A stretch of DNA of 47,596 bases, taken from assembly GCA_020050835.1 (NCBI GenBank), contig JAGVKB010000019.1:1-47596 (forward strand), in the 5' to 3' direction. The notes under the pieces are model-generated. The model had not been told where the DNA came from and did no database searches. It saw nothing but the letters and a program-made list of their open reading frames with translations. Both the position numbers and the translations under genes were made by a program. Below, one piece after another: positions 16,660-24,615 of the stretch. The stretch comes from Candidatus Obscuribacterales bacterium. GTDB lineage: Bacteria > Cyanobacteriota > Vampirovibrionia > Obscuribacterales > Obscuribacteraceae. Numbering within the stretch: the stretch's first letter is position 1; the number at the start of each line of letters is the position of its first letter.

Positions 16660-17346
16660 ATGAACAAGTCAAATACCACCATCATTTCGTTTGCTCTCAG
16701 CATTCTCGTCTGGTGGATGCTGCTCGGCTCGGTCGAGATGGCTCTCGGCTTTCTCGTGCTGATCTTCGTGCACGAGATGGGCCACTACCTGGCCGCCAAA
16801 CACCTGGGGCTGGGGGTCATGCCTCCGGTCTTCACCCCGATGGGCGCCTATGTCGCCCACTCACAGCCGGACTCGGCCGCCGACGAGGCTTTCGTCTCTT
16901 ATGCCGGCCCGCTGTTTGGCACCATCGGCGGCATCATCTGCCTGGCGCTCGGGCTGGTGCTCGGCGTCCAGCAACTGCTGACGCTCGCCACCTACGCCTT
17001 CTTCCTAAACCTGCTGAACATGATTCCGATGAAGCCGCTCGACGGCGGCGGGATTACCATGGCGGTTCATCGCCACGCCTGGGTCCTGGGCGTCCCGATG
17101 CTGCTCTGGCTGTTCATGTCCGGTGGGCTGACGAGCATGTTCAACATGATCATCTTGATCATGATCGTCATGGGGTTCATGCAGGACCAGCAGTATCGCA
17201 AGATGCTGCCCGAGTCGTACTTCAACGTGAGCTTCGGCACGCGCATCGGCTACGGAGTAGCCTACCTCGCCCTGGGCGGTCTGCTGCTCTTCCTGCTCCT
17301 GCAGCCGCAGGCGCTCGTTCACGTGCTGACCAGCCTCGGTCTCTAA
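16660..17346 (+). CDS. Site-2 protease family (M50) intramembrane metalloprotease
   Basis: M50 zinc protease of 228 residues with about six hydrophobic segments. The zinc motif HEMGH is at residues 38-42 within the second membrane helix (VLIFVHEMGHYLAAKHLGLG). The third zinc ligand is in the NLLNMIPMKPLDGGG motif (about residues 119-133). The FTPMGAYVA beta segment and SYAGPLFGTIGG are also typical. It is the compact form without PDZ or CBS domains. Such enzymes release membrane-tethered transcription factors or clear signal-peptide remnants. It sits between the GH15-like protein and a 32-residue membrane peptide. GGAAGGAA supports the start. Confidence 0.94.
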   Translation: MNKSNTTIISFALSILVWWMLLGSVEMALGFLVLIFVHEMGHYLAAKHLGLGVMPPVFTPMGAYVAHSQPDSAADEAFVSYAGPLFGTIGGIICLALGLVLGVQQLLTLATYAFFLNLLNMIPMKPLDGGGITMAVHRHAWVLGVPMLLWLFMSGGLTSMFNMIILIMIVMGFMQDQQYRKMLPESYFNVSFGTRIGYGVAYLALGGLLLFLLLQPQALVHVLTSLGL

Positions 17347-17386
17347 GCGAACCAGCTGCCAGGCTGATCCTCGAATCACCCTACGC

Positions 17387-17426
17387 GCAGGCGGTAGACG
17401 GGCCTCGACGCTCATCTACCGCCTGC
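17387..17426 (+). other. Hairpin before the 32-residue ORF
   Basis: A perfect 12-bp stem (GCAGGCGGTAGA at 17387-17398 with 17415-17426) lies 40 nt after the M50 stop codon and 21 nt before the small ORF start. A-rich sequence carrying the AAGGAG site follows. Confidence 0.55.
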
Positions 17427-17447
17427 ACAAACACAAGGAGAACAATC

Positions 17448-17546
17448 ATGCCTCTCGCTCTGGCCTTCTTAAGCATCGCCGCTCTCCTGAGCGGTCAGCT
17501 CTGGCTGGCTGCCGGCATCGGCTTTCTGGTTGCGATGAGCAAGTAG
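17448..17546 (+). CDS. Small hydrophobic membrane peptide (32 residues)
   Basis: A 32-residue ORF that begins MPLALAFLSIAALL and ends VAMSK. Almost its whole length is one hydrophobic helix, with a single Lys at the C-terminus. CAAGGAG lies 7 nt before the ATG, a better site than many large genes here have, and the stop is TAG. It lies 100 nt downstream of an M50 intramembrane protease, with a leader hairpin before it. It could be a regulatory or accessory membrane peptide, or even a substrate of the neighbouring intramembrane proteases; this is inference from location. No family is recognised. Confidence 0.6.
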   Translation: MPLALAFLSIAALLSGQLWLAAGIGFLVAMSK

Positions 17547-17583
17547 AAATCTGGTTATCCGGATGGCCATCTGCCGCACCAAA

Positions 17584-17606
17584 GGCTGCGCCGTTCCGGC
17601 GCAGCC
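17584..17606 (+). other. Hairpin between the small ORF and the next gene
   Basis: A perfect 10-bp stem (GGCTGCGCCG at 17584-17593 with 17597-17606) with a three-base loop lies 54 nt upstream of the GTG at 17661. Confidence 0.5.
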
Positions 17607-17660
17607 CTTACCTGTCCAAGTGTTGATCGGTAGCCGATACCGTTCAAGAAAGGAACCTGC

Positions 17661-18044
17661 GTGATCACAACGTACGATCCCGATTATGTCGACCTGACCG
17701 ACCGCGGCCGCGGTTTTGGTCCGATCGACCCCCCACCAGGGTTTCCCGGTGGCGCCAAGACCGAACTGCTGATGGCTGTCGAGCAGCTGTTCAAGCCGCG
17801 CGTCAATCCGAAGCGCGATAACAGCTACATTGCGGCCGTCCGCAAACTTGCCCTCTACGGCTGCGGCAAGGAGACTCTGTCGAAAGCTGAGTTTCAGGCC
17901 AACTACGCACTGGCCGACGAATACGAAGGCATCATGCGCGCACCAGTGCACGGGCACGCCAGCAACGCCGCCATGGCCCGCTTCGTCCTGGCTTGCGCGC
18001 AGGAACGTCTCGAAAAGGAATCCTCCGGTTCGATCACCGGATAA
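17661..18044 (+). CDS. Hypothetical protein with GTG start
   Basis: Protein of 127 residues, unknown function. It starts with GTG, preceded by AAGGAACC. The N-terminus is acidic and Gly/Pro-rich (DPDYVDLTDRGRGFGPIDPPPGFPGG), followed by a helical part (residues 35-120) that includes KRDNSYIAAVRKLALYGCGKETLSKAEFQ and AAMARFVLACAQERLEK. It has no signal peptide or membrane span. An intrinsic terminator follows, so it closes the plus-strand group that begins at the CPBP genes. Confidence 0.65.
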   Translation: MITTYDPDYVDLTDRGRGFGPIDPPPGFPGGAKTELLMAVEQLFKPRVNPKRDNSYIAAVRKLALYGCGKETLSKAEFQANYALADEYEGIMRAPVHGHASNAAMARFVLACAQERLEKESSGSITG

Positions 18045-18110
18045 GACCTTGGAACAGCGTTCCCGGCGATGTTAACAGCCGCAGACTATAGATTAGATTG
18101 CGGCTCCGAG

Positions 18111-18158
18111 AACAGGGATTGGGCGGACGTACCAACGTGGCTCAATCCCTGTTTTTTT
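18111..18158 (+). terminator. Intrinsic terminator
   Basis: AACAGGGATTG (18111-18121) pairs perfectly with CAATCCCTGTT (18143-18153), and the right arm runs into a run of seven T residues. The loop is 21 nt. It ends the transcript of the 127-residue gene. Confidence 0.85.
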
Positions 18159-18740
18159 GGTTCGCTCCTCACTACAACCACTAGTACTGCCATATTCTCA
18201 ATCAAGACTCGGTCAGCGAGACCCTTTCAAATGATCGGACCCAAAAGTGGATCGACAGATTCGCAAGAGTGCGGATACTCCTGTTACATTAACTGCACCA
18301 TCATAGATTTGGTGATTCCCCCTCTCCGACCGTTCTGGCTGTATCACCACTAAGCACTTAAAGAAGTCTCCCTCTTGTCGATTGAGAGCATGCACAATTG
18401 CGGCGCTACCTGGCAACTAAACTAATAAAACGAATGTGAGTTGGGATGGGCAGCGACGCTTTCTCTTTGTAATCACGATCGAGCAGAATACCGGAGTATT
18501 CGACTAACCACCACGACTGAGAAGCGGTCACCAGAGTCTAACTAAGCTTAGCGATCGATCGTTGTTTTCCTTGGACTGCCTGCAGGCGTTGCAGCAAGTT
18601 AAGACCCTGCTCTGCTTCTGGCTGTCCAGCCGGGAAAACGTACAGCGGCAGGCACAACCTCTCCGTGTTTTGGCCCGCTAGCCGAAGCTAACGGGCGCAG
18701 CTCTCCTTGACCTTATCTAGAGAAGGGAAACGAAGCGACT
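18159..18740. other. Non-coding interval with a leader hairpin
   Basis: About 580 bases without a gene. Near its end GCCCG...CGGGC with an inner TAGC/GCTA pair forms a hairpin (18673-18696) 44 nt upstream of the ATG at 18741. A promoter for that gene should lie here, but I could not place it. Confidence 0.45.
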
Positions 18741-19184
18741 ATGACAACGAAGAAAAGCGATGAAGTGGCAGTCTTCTATGCGATCGGCGCTGACATGATG
18801 GAAGCGAGGCTTCTGCAGAGAGCGGAGCTACCTTCCGTCGGAGCTGTCATTGAGCTGAAGGAGCGCAGCATTCACACCCGTACCAGCGAGCATTGCACAC
18901 GTCCTTGCTGCGCGGTCGAGCCAACTCGTAAATTCAAAGTGGTGAACCAAACTTTCTACTTCAATGACAAATTTGACAGAACTGGAGCAACAGTTCCGAA
19001 GGCTGAGCACGAACCATGTCCGCTGCAAGAGGTGGTAGATGCGCGGCCATGGGTCGAGTCCCTCTGCTTGAGACACGATTGGTGCCGGCTGTTCGATGTC
19101 TACACCCTTCTGTCTTACCTCCGCATCGAATCCAAGCAGCCGGCAGTAGCGGCAATCATTGATGTTGAGGTAGCAGACGGGTAG
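18741..19184 (+). CDS. Hypothetical protein, cysteine-containing
   Basis: Protein of 147 residues, unknown function, preceded by AGAAGGGAAAC. It has six cysteines in the middle (EHCTRPCCAVE at about residues 50-60, then CPLQ, CLRHDWC), which may bind metal or form disulfides. There is no signal peptide. The opening segment (VAVFYAIGADMMEARLLQRAELPSVGAVIELK) alternates strand and helix. It stands alone between two long non-coding stretches. Composition is less GC-biased than in neighbouring genes. Confidence 0.55.
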   Translation: MTTKKSDEVAVFYAIGADMMEARLLQRAELPSVGAVIELKERSIHTRTSEHCTRPCCAVEPTRKFKVVNQTFYFNDKFDRTGATVPKAEHEPCPLQEVVDARPWVESLCLRHDWCRLFDVYTLLSYLRIESKQPAVAAIIDVEVADG

Positions 19185-19222
19185 CAACGGAGCCAAAACT
19201 TAGCGCCCGAAGTAGAGTAAGC

Positions 19223-19265
19223 CGAAAGGCAGCGATCGATCGAAACTACCGATCGCTGCCTTTCG
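19223..19265. terminator. 16-bp perfect hairpin after the 147-residue gene
   Basis: CGAAAGGCAGCGATCG (19223-19238) pairs perfectly with 19250-19265 across an 11-nt loop. It begins 39 nt after the stop codon. No T-run follows on either strand. Confidence 0.55.
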
Positions 19266-19279
19266 CTGACAGAACAGCA

Positions 19280-19328
19280 AATTGTGGAGAATGCATAGAC
19301 ATGACAAATTTCTTGCATTCTCAATTTT
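19280..19328 (+). terminator. AT-rich hairpin followed by T-runs
   Basis: GAGAATGCA (19287-19295) pairs with TGCATTCTC (19314-19322), extended by AATT/AATT. TTTTGCACTTTTT follows on the plus strand. It may be the real terminator of the 147-residue gene. Just beyond is a palindromic A7T7 tract (about 19364-19377). Confidence 0.5.
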
Positions 19329-19449
19329 GCACTTTTTGCTACACGTACTAGTATTAACAGTCAAAAAAATTTTTTTAGCAATTTCGGAAGTTTCTAATCA
19401 CCGGAGTTTCAATCATGTCATAAACATCTCCACTTCAAAATTTGCCAAG

Positions 19450-19495
19450 CAAGCACCCGAGCAAGGGCTGTTAGCCAGTCCTGCTCGGGCGCTTG
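19450..19495. other. 14-bp hairpin in the convergent interval
   Basis: CAAGCACCCGAGCA (19450-19463) pairs with TGCTCGGGCGCTTG (19482-19495) with one A-C mismatch. No T-run follows on either strand. Confidence 0.5.
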
Positions 19496-19517
19496 TCGGT
19501 GGTTGAAAGCCGGCTGA

Positions 19518-19552
19518 GCCCGTAGCGGTTGCTAGAGAACACCGCTACGGGC
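19518..19552 (-). terminator. 12-bp hairpin after the aldehyde dehydrogenase gene
   Basis: GCCCGTAGCGGT (19518-19529) pairs perfectly with 19541-19552 across 11 nt, starting 15 nt beyond the aldehyde dehydrogenase stop codon. No T-run follows on the minus strand. Confidence 0.5.
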
Positions 19553-19566
19553 CCGCGCTTTTCGCC

Positions 19567-21132
19567 TTAGCGGAAGCGCAGTTTCAGCCAGTTGGGGACG
19601 ATCTTGGCCAGCGTCCTGACCTTTGCCACCAGGCCGGAGCCGTGGCAGAGATTCATCGATTCCTTGATCAGCTCGAGGCGCTCTGGCCCGTACGGATACT
19701 GCCAGTCCTGGCTGCGCTGGGGATCGACGCTGACATGCTTGATGTTGACAAAGTCGAGAAAGGCGTGAGCCGAATGACTGCGGCCGAAGCCGCTTTCCTT
19801 GACGCCGCCCCAGGGCACGTTAGGACAGGAGTGCGAGTAGATCGAGTCATTGATCCACACCAATCCGGCTTGGAGCTCTCCGGCCAGCGCTTGCCCATGC
19901 TGCAGATCGGCGGTCCAGATCGAAGCGCCCAGACCAACGTTGGACTGGTTGGCTCGGCGAATCGCCTCCGCTTCATCGGCGACCACCACCACCGGCAACA
20001 CCGGTCCAAACGTCTCCTCGGAGATCACTTTCATCTCGTCGGTGACATCGGTCAACACGGTCGGCTCGTAGAAATAGCCGCCGAGCTCAGGGCGAGCGCG
20101 GCCGCCGCAGACCAGCTTGGCTCCGCGCGTCAGCGCATCGGCCACTTGCTCGATCACCCGCTTGAGCTGGTCTTTGTCGATCATCGGGCCGACATCCGTC
20201 TGCGGATCCAACCCGTTGCCCAGACGCAAAGTGGCGGTCAACTCCTTGACCTTGGCCAACAGCTTGGCGGCCACCGGTTTGACGACGTAAAGCCGCTCGA
20301 TCGACACACAGGCCTGGCCGGCATTGGTAAAAGCCGCCCAGACGATCGACCGAGCCAGCTTGTCGACGTCGGCGTCGGCCAAAACGATCGCCGGATGCTT
20401 GCCGCCGAGCTCGAGCGTGACGGCATGCAGCTTCCTGGCGGCCAGTCCCATGATCGCCTTGCCACCACCGACACTACCGGTGAAGATCACTTTGTTGATC
20501 TCGGCGGTGATGATCGCCTCCGCTTCCACTTTGTCACCCTGCACCAGGTTAACCACTCCGTCCGGCAATCCTGACTCCTTGCAGATGTCGGCGATGAGCT
20601 TGCCGACCAGCGGCGTTTTCGGAGACGGCTTGAGCACCACCGTGTTGCCGTTGGCGACAGCCATCAGGATGGACGAGAAAGGAATGGCGAACGGAAAGTT
20701 CCAGGGGGAGATGACGGCGATTACGCCGACCGGCTCGAAGACGTTGTAGGCTTTCTTGCCGTGGAAGAGCACCGGATTGAGCGGCACCGGCTGCGGCACC
20801 CAGAGCGCCGGCAGATTGTTGCAAAGCCAGCGGCAAGTCTCAAGCACTCCGAACAGCTCGGCCGAATAGCACTCGATCTGCGGTTTGCCGGTCTCGAGCG
20901 TGATCAGCCGGGCGATCTCATCGCGGCGGCGGTAGACGGTCTCCCGAATGCGCTCGACGTACGCCAACCGGGTGGCAAGCGTCAATTTGCTCCAGTGACC
21001 AAACGACCGGCGGGCCAGATCAACCGTGGCCAGAATCGCCGGGCGATGGGGAATTTCGACCTCGCCCAGAAGCTCCTTACTGGCAGGATTTCTGGACTGC
21101 AAGGTCTGTTTTTCAGATCTGTCTTCAGACAT
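19567..21132 (-). CDS. Aldehyde dehydrogenase family protein
   Basis: NAD(P)-dependent aldehyde dehydrogenase of 521 residues that oxidises an aldehyde to a carboxylic acid. The sequence shows the N-terminal NPASKELLGEV, the cofactor region ISPWNFPFAIPFSSILMAVANGNTVVLKPSPKTP (about residues 142-175), FTGSVGGG, LELGGKHPAIV with the general-base Glu (about 241), and NAGQACVSIERLYV with catalytic Cys275. The C-terminal EESGFGRSHS-type motif reads KESGFGRSHSAHAFLDFVNIKHV. The last 50 residues are an extension that ends in a basic, amphipathic stretch (VRTLAKIVPNWLKLRFR), which could bind membrane as fatty-aldehyde dehydrogenases do. An AAGGAG site overlaps the end of the upstream gene, 15 nt away, so it is the last gene of the minus-strand operon. 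Substrate is not certain; fatty aldehydes fit the lipid context. Confidence 0.92.
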   Translation of the reverse strand: MSEDRSEKQTLQSRNPASKELLGEVEIPHRPAILATVDLARRSFGHWSKLTLATRLAYVERIRETVYRRRDEIARLITLETGKPQIECYSAELFGVLETCRWLCNNLPALWVPQPVPLNPVLFHGKKAYNVFEPVGVIAVISPWNFPFAIPFSSILMAVANGNTVVLKPSPKTPLVGKLIADICKESGLPDGVVNLVQGDKVEAEAIITAEINKVIFTGSVGGGKAIMGLAARKLHAVTLELGGKHPAIVLADADVDKLARSIVWAAFTNAGQACVSIERLYVVKPVAAKLLAKVKELTATLRLGNGLDPQTDVGPMIDKDQLKRVIEQVADALTRGAKLVCGGRARPELGGYFYEPTVLTDVTDEMKVISEETFGPVLPVVVVADEAEAIRRANQSNVGLGASIWTADLQHGQALAGELQAGLVWINDSIYSHSCPNVPWGGVKESGFGRSHSAHAFLDFVNIKHVSVDPQRSQDWQYPYGPERLELIKESMNLCHGSGLVAKVRTLAKIVPNWLKLRFR

Positions 21133-21147
21133 CTGTTACTCCTTCGT

Positions 21148-21570
21148 TCAATCTTCGGTGTTGTCGCGGTAGCGCGCCTTTCGGGCGTCGCTATTGAGCG
21201 GAAACTGCGCCCAGAAAACTTCATCCTGCAAGTCGTTTACTTTCTTGATCGCACCGAATGTCACCTGATTGCACTCCGTCACGAAAGACGAAGTCAGCTT
21301 CTCAGACAGCGGCCGGGCAACCAGATTGGCGAGCTTCCCTTGCAAGTGCGCCAGCATCGCGTCGCTGACGGACAGCTCGTCTTCATAGTCCTTTCGCCCC
21401 GGCAAAGGCACCCGATAGCGCTCCGCCGACCGGCTGTGAGCAGCGGCGAGCTCCTCGGTCAACTTGGCGATCGCGCTGCGCGCGCGGGAGACAGCGCTCG
21501 CCGCTAGAACCAGGCGCACAATCGGGTAGAGCGCCAGGCAGACAACCATCAATCCAAGAGCAACGGTCAT
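21148..21570 (-). CDS. Small membrane-anchored protein of unknown function
   Basis: Protein of 140 residues, with the start MTVALGLM (21570) preceded by GGAG at 6 nt. A single N-terminal hydrophobic helix (residues 1-25) is followed by basic residues (SRARSAIAK), so the rest should be cytosolic. Residues 28-80 look like a coiled coil (AIAKLTEELAAAHSRSAERY), and a helical C-terminal part follows. It lies within the ndh - M20 - aldehyde dehydrogenase run with gaps of 33 and 15 nt, so co-transcription is very likely. It may tether a partner enzyme at the membrane, but this is only inferred from position. Confidence 0.7.
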   Translation of the reverse strand: MTVALGLMVVCLALYPIVRLVLAASAVSRARSAIAKLTEELAAAHSRSAERYRVPLPGRKDYEDELSVSDAMLAHLQGKLANLVARPLSEKLTSSFVTECNQVTFGAIKKVNDLQDEVFWAQFPLNSDARKARYRDNTED

Positions 21571-21603
21571 GTTCGACTCCATTGGCAGTAAGGGACAGTG
21601 GCA

Positions 21604-22995
21604 TCAGGAGCGCATCTTGCCGACGTTGGCGAAATACGCTCCGATTGTTTCGATGCCGGCGTAAAAGTTCGCCAGATCGAGGTTTTCGTTCGGCGCGTGC
21701 AGGTTGCAATCAGGCAGGGTGAAGCCGGTGATCAACACCGGCGCACCGAGCACCGCTTGAAAGTCGGCGGCGATCGGAATGGAGCCGCCGACGCGCACGT
21801 AGACGGTCTCGGCGTTGAAGATCTGCTTGAATGCATCAGCTGCGGCCTGGATGTAAGGATTGGCGGTATCCACCACCATTGCCGGTGCCTGGGAGATGAT
21901 CTCCACCTCCGAACGAACATGCGGTGGCGTCACCCTCTTGACGAAAGCGACGAAGTCGGCAGCGACCTTTTCCGGGTCCATTCCGGGCACGAGACGCATG
22001 CTGACATTGGCGCTGGCCGACGCGGGAATCACCGTTTTGAATCCCTCGCCGGCATAGCCGCCAGCGATGCCATTGACCTCGAGCGTGGGAAGCGCCCATC
22101 GTCTCCGCGCCACCGAATAGCGCTTGTCGCCGATCAGGGCGGGAGCGCCGAGCTCCTGCCGGCAGTACTGCTCCTCATCGAACGGGAGCTTGGCCCAGGA
22201 GGCCAGCTCAAGCTTCGTCGGCGCGATCACCTGTTTGTAGAACCCCGGAATGCGCACGCGTCCGGTGGGAGTCTTCAAGGCGGTCAAGATCTCAGCCAAC
22301 CCTTGGGCGGCATTGGGAGCGGCACCACCGTGCTCGCCCGAGTGCAGATCGCCGGCAGCGCCCTGCACATTGACTTTGGCGCAGATCAACCCGCGCAGAC
22401 CGGTGGCGATTGTCGGCATGCCGGGCGCGTACATACCGGAATCAAGTACGAGTACGGCATCAGCCTTGAGCGCCGCGCTGTTGGCCTTCAGGTAGCGCGC
22501 GATATGCTCGCCACCTGATTCCTCTTCGCCTTCGAAGAGTACCTTGATGTTGACCGGCAATTTGCCGCTGGTCTTGAGAAACCCTTCCAGCGCTTTGAGC
22601 AGGATGAACAGCTGGCCCTTGTCGTCGGCGGCGCCGCGCGCGAAGAGCTTGCCGTCGCGGACTTCCGGTCGGAAGGGTCCTGACTTCCACAGATGGACCG
22701 GATCGACAGGCTGCACGTCGAAGTGAGCGTACAGCAAGACGGTGGGCTTGTCGCTGCCTGCATGCAGCCAGTCGGCGGTGACGAGCGGATGCTCGAGCAG
22801 GCTGGCGGTATGCAGTTTGACGTTTTGCATACCGATCTCGTTGAGCTGCTTGACCACGAACTGGGCCGCCTGCATCACCGAGATGTCGTCGAGCTCGCGG
22901 TTGGCGCTGATGCTGGGAATCTGGAGGAATTTCATGAGATCGGCAAGAAACTTGTCCTTGCCGCTCTGCCAATAGGCACGTGCGTTTGCGAACAT
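21604..22995 (-). CDS. M20 family dipeptidase
   Basis: Zinc-dependent M20 peptidase of 463 residues, closest in pattern to the CNDP/carnosinase-like dipeptidases that use two metal ions. Metal motifs: YAHFDVQPVDP (His91, Asp93), ARGAADDKGQ (bridging Asp124) and FEGEEESGGEH (catalytic Glu157, ligand Glu158). The dimerisation-domain motif DLHSGEHGGAAPNAAQGL (typically DLHSGxxGG) contains the His that reaches the neighbouring active site. I chose the start MFANARAYWQ (22995), with AAAGG upstream, over an upstream ATG at 23061 that lacks a site. It is the third gene of the minus-strand operon. Confidence 0.92.
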   Translation of the reverse strand: MFANARAYWQSGKDKFLADLMKFLQIPSISANRELDDISVMQAAQFVVKQLNEIGMQNVKLHTASLLEHPLVTADWLHAGSDKPTVLLYAHFDVQPVDPVHLWKSGPFRPEVRDGKLFARGAADDKGQLFILLKALEGFLKTSGKLPVNIKVLFEGEEESGGEHIARYLKANSAALKADAVLVLDSGMYAPGMPTIATGLRGLICAKVNVQGAAGDLHSGEHGGAAPNAAQGLAEILTALKTPTGRVRIPGFYKQVIAPTKLELASWAKLPFDEEQYCRQELGAPALIGDKRYSVARRRWALPTLEVNGIAGGYAGEGFKTVIPASASANVSMRLVPGMDPEKVAADFVAFVKRVTPPHVRSEVEIISQAPAMVVDTANPYIQAAADAFKQIFNAETVYVRVGGSIPIAADFQAVLGAPVLITGFTLPDCNLHAPNENLDLANFYAGIETIGAYFANVGKMRS

Positions 22996-23089
22996 AGGTC
23001 GGTACCTTTCTTGGAGGGAAGCCACAGCAAGAGTTGCCATTCGCAGTCGTGCGAACGGCAACCTTGAATGAACTCAGCCAGGGCAGCTG

Positions 23090-24490
23090 CTAGGAAGAAG
23101 CTTTTGGAGGCGGTGTTTCCGCCGCTTGGCTGACTTGACCGGGCGTTGATTGCGCCGACGGACTGACGGCGCAATCGGCCGCCTGCGCTGGCTGGCCGGC
23201 GGTTGGTGCCGACGGCTCGGGGATGCCAGCATTCAGTCGCTGACCGGTAATCAGCCGGGCGCCACGCTGGAAGCTGACGTAAGACCAGAACCAGTTGAAC
23301 AGCACCACAAACCGGTTGCGGAAGCCGATCAAGAAAAAGACGTGCACGAACAACCAGGTCAGCCAGGCTACCGAGCCGCTCAAGCGAATCCTTCCGAAAT
23401 CGGCGATCGCGGCGCGCCGGCCAATAGTAGCCAGCGACCCTTGATGCCGGTAGCAAAACGTCTTGCGCTGGCGCCCGGACAGATCGTCGGCGATGGACCG
23501 GGCCGCTGCCTGACCCTGTTGCTTGGCGACCGGAGCCAGCCCGGGCAGCGGCTTGCCGTCCTGGTGCAGGAAGACGCAGGCGTCGCCGATCACGAAGACC
23601 TCCCGGTGTCCGGGCAGCGACAAGTCCTTGTCGACTTCCACCCGACCGGCGCGATCGACCTTGGCGCCCAGCGTCTCGGTCAGCGGCGTGGCCTTGACAC
23701 CGCCGCACCAGATCACGGTGGCCGACGGGATGAACTCGGAGCCGAGCACGACACCATCGGCGGTGATCTTTGTCACCCTGGTCTGGCTGCGCACTTGCAC
23801 ACCCAGCTTCTCGAGCTGCTTTTGAGCCTTGCCGGCCTGACTGTCGTCATAGGCGCTGAGGATCCGTTTACCGCCGTCAAGCAAGATAATCTCGGCAGAG
23901 GACGACTTGATGTTGCGAAAGTCGCAAGCCAGCACGCTTCGGGCCAGCTCCGCCAGAGAGCCGGCGAGTTCGACTCCGGTCGGCCCGCCGCCGATCAGCA
24001 GAAAGGTGAGCAGACGCTTGCGCTCGTTGGGACAAGTCTCCCGCTCGGCCGCCTCGAAAGCCAGCAGCACTCGCCGGCGAATCTCGACCGCGTCATCGAG
24101 ATCTTTCAGACCGATGGCGAATTTCATCCACTCGTCGTGACCGAAGTAGCTGTTCTGCGAGCCGGTGGCCAGGATCAGGTAATCATATGACAGTGTGCTG
24201 TCGATCAGCTGAATCGTCCGATTTTTCACGTCGACAGAGCGCACCTCGTCGAGCAGGACCTTGGCGTTCTGCTGGTGACGCAGGATGGAGCGAATCGGAT
24301 ACGCGATGTCCGAAGGCGACAGACCGGCCATCGCCACCTGATACAGCAACGGCTGAAAGAGGTGATGATTTCGCCGGTCGATCAAAGTGATGTTAACGGG
24401 AGCTTTGCTGAGCTGCGTGGCAGCGCGAATACCGCCAAAGCCGCCGCCGACAATCACCACATGCGGTGCCTTGGCTGAATCATTGTTCAT
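23090..24490 (-). CDS. ndh: Type II NADH dehydrogenase (NDH-2)
   Basis: FAD-dependent NADH:quinone oxidoreductase of 466 residues that feeds electrons into the quinone pool without pumping protons. The start MNNDSAKAPH follows AAGGAG. The FAD motif VVIVGGGFGG (residues 10-19), HLFQPLLYQVAMAGLSPSDIAYPIR (family-specific), ILATGS, the NADH motif FLLIGGGPTGVELAGSLAEL (about 162-181), and FVIGDACVF (FAD binding) are all present. The C-terminal membrane-binding region is hydrophobic (WLTWLFVHVFFLIGFRNRFVVLFNWFWSYV, about 375-405). A 55-residue Pro/Ala/Ser-rich tail is unusual. It is the second gene of the run that begins with plsC. It may accept electrons from the aldehyde dehydrogenase via NADH. 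Confidence 0.94.
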   Translation of the reverse strand: MNNDSAKAPHVVIVGGGFGGIRAATQLSKAPVNITLIDRRNHHLFQPLLYQVAMAGLSPSDIAYPIRSILRHQQNAKVLLDEVRSVDVKNRTIQLIDSTLSYDYLILATGSQNSYFGHDEWMKFAIGLKDLDDAVEIRRRVLLAFEAAERETCPNERKRLLTFLLIGGGPTGVELAGSLAELARSVLACDFRNIKSSSAEIILLDGGKRILSAYDDSQAGKAQKQLEKLGVQVRSQTRVTKITADGVVLGSEFIPSATVIWCGGVKATPLTETLGAKVDRAGRVEVDKDLSLPGHREVFVIGDACVFLHQDGKPLPGLAPVAKQQGQAAARSIADDLSGRQRKTFCYRHQGSLATIGRRAAIADFGRIRLSGSVAWLTWLFVHVFFLIGFRNRFVVLFNWFWSYVSFQRGARLITGQRLNAGIPEPSAPTAGQPAQAADCAVSPSAQSTPGQVSQAAETPPPKASS

Positions 24491-24522
24491 GGTAAGTACT
24501 CCTTGTAATGAACGCAGAGGAA

Positions 24523-24567
24523 CAGCCGCAAGGCGCTCGACCAGCTCAGTCGAACGCGTTGCGGCTG
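24523..24567 (-). other. Leader hairpin of ndh
   Basis: CAGCCGCAA (24523-24531) pairs with TTGCGGCTG (24559-24567), with a further CG-rich pairing inside. It lies 32 nt upstream of the ndh start codon and 48 nt after the plsC stop. No T-run follows. Confidence 0.5.
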
Positions 24568-24615
24568 CTGACGAGATGCAGAAGCGCTGAAACGTCCCCG
24601 GCCAGCAAGCCGCGA

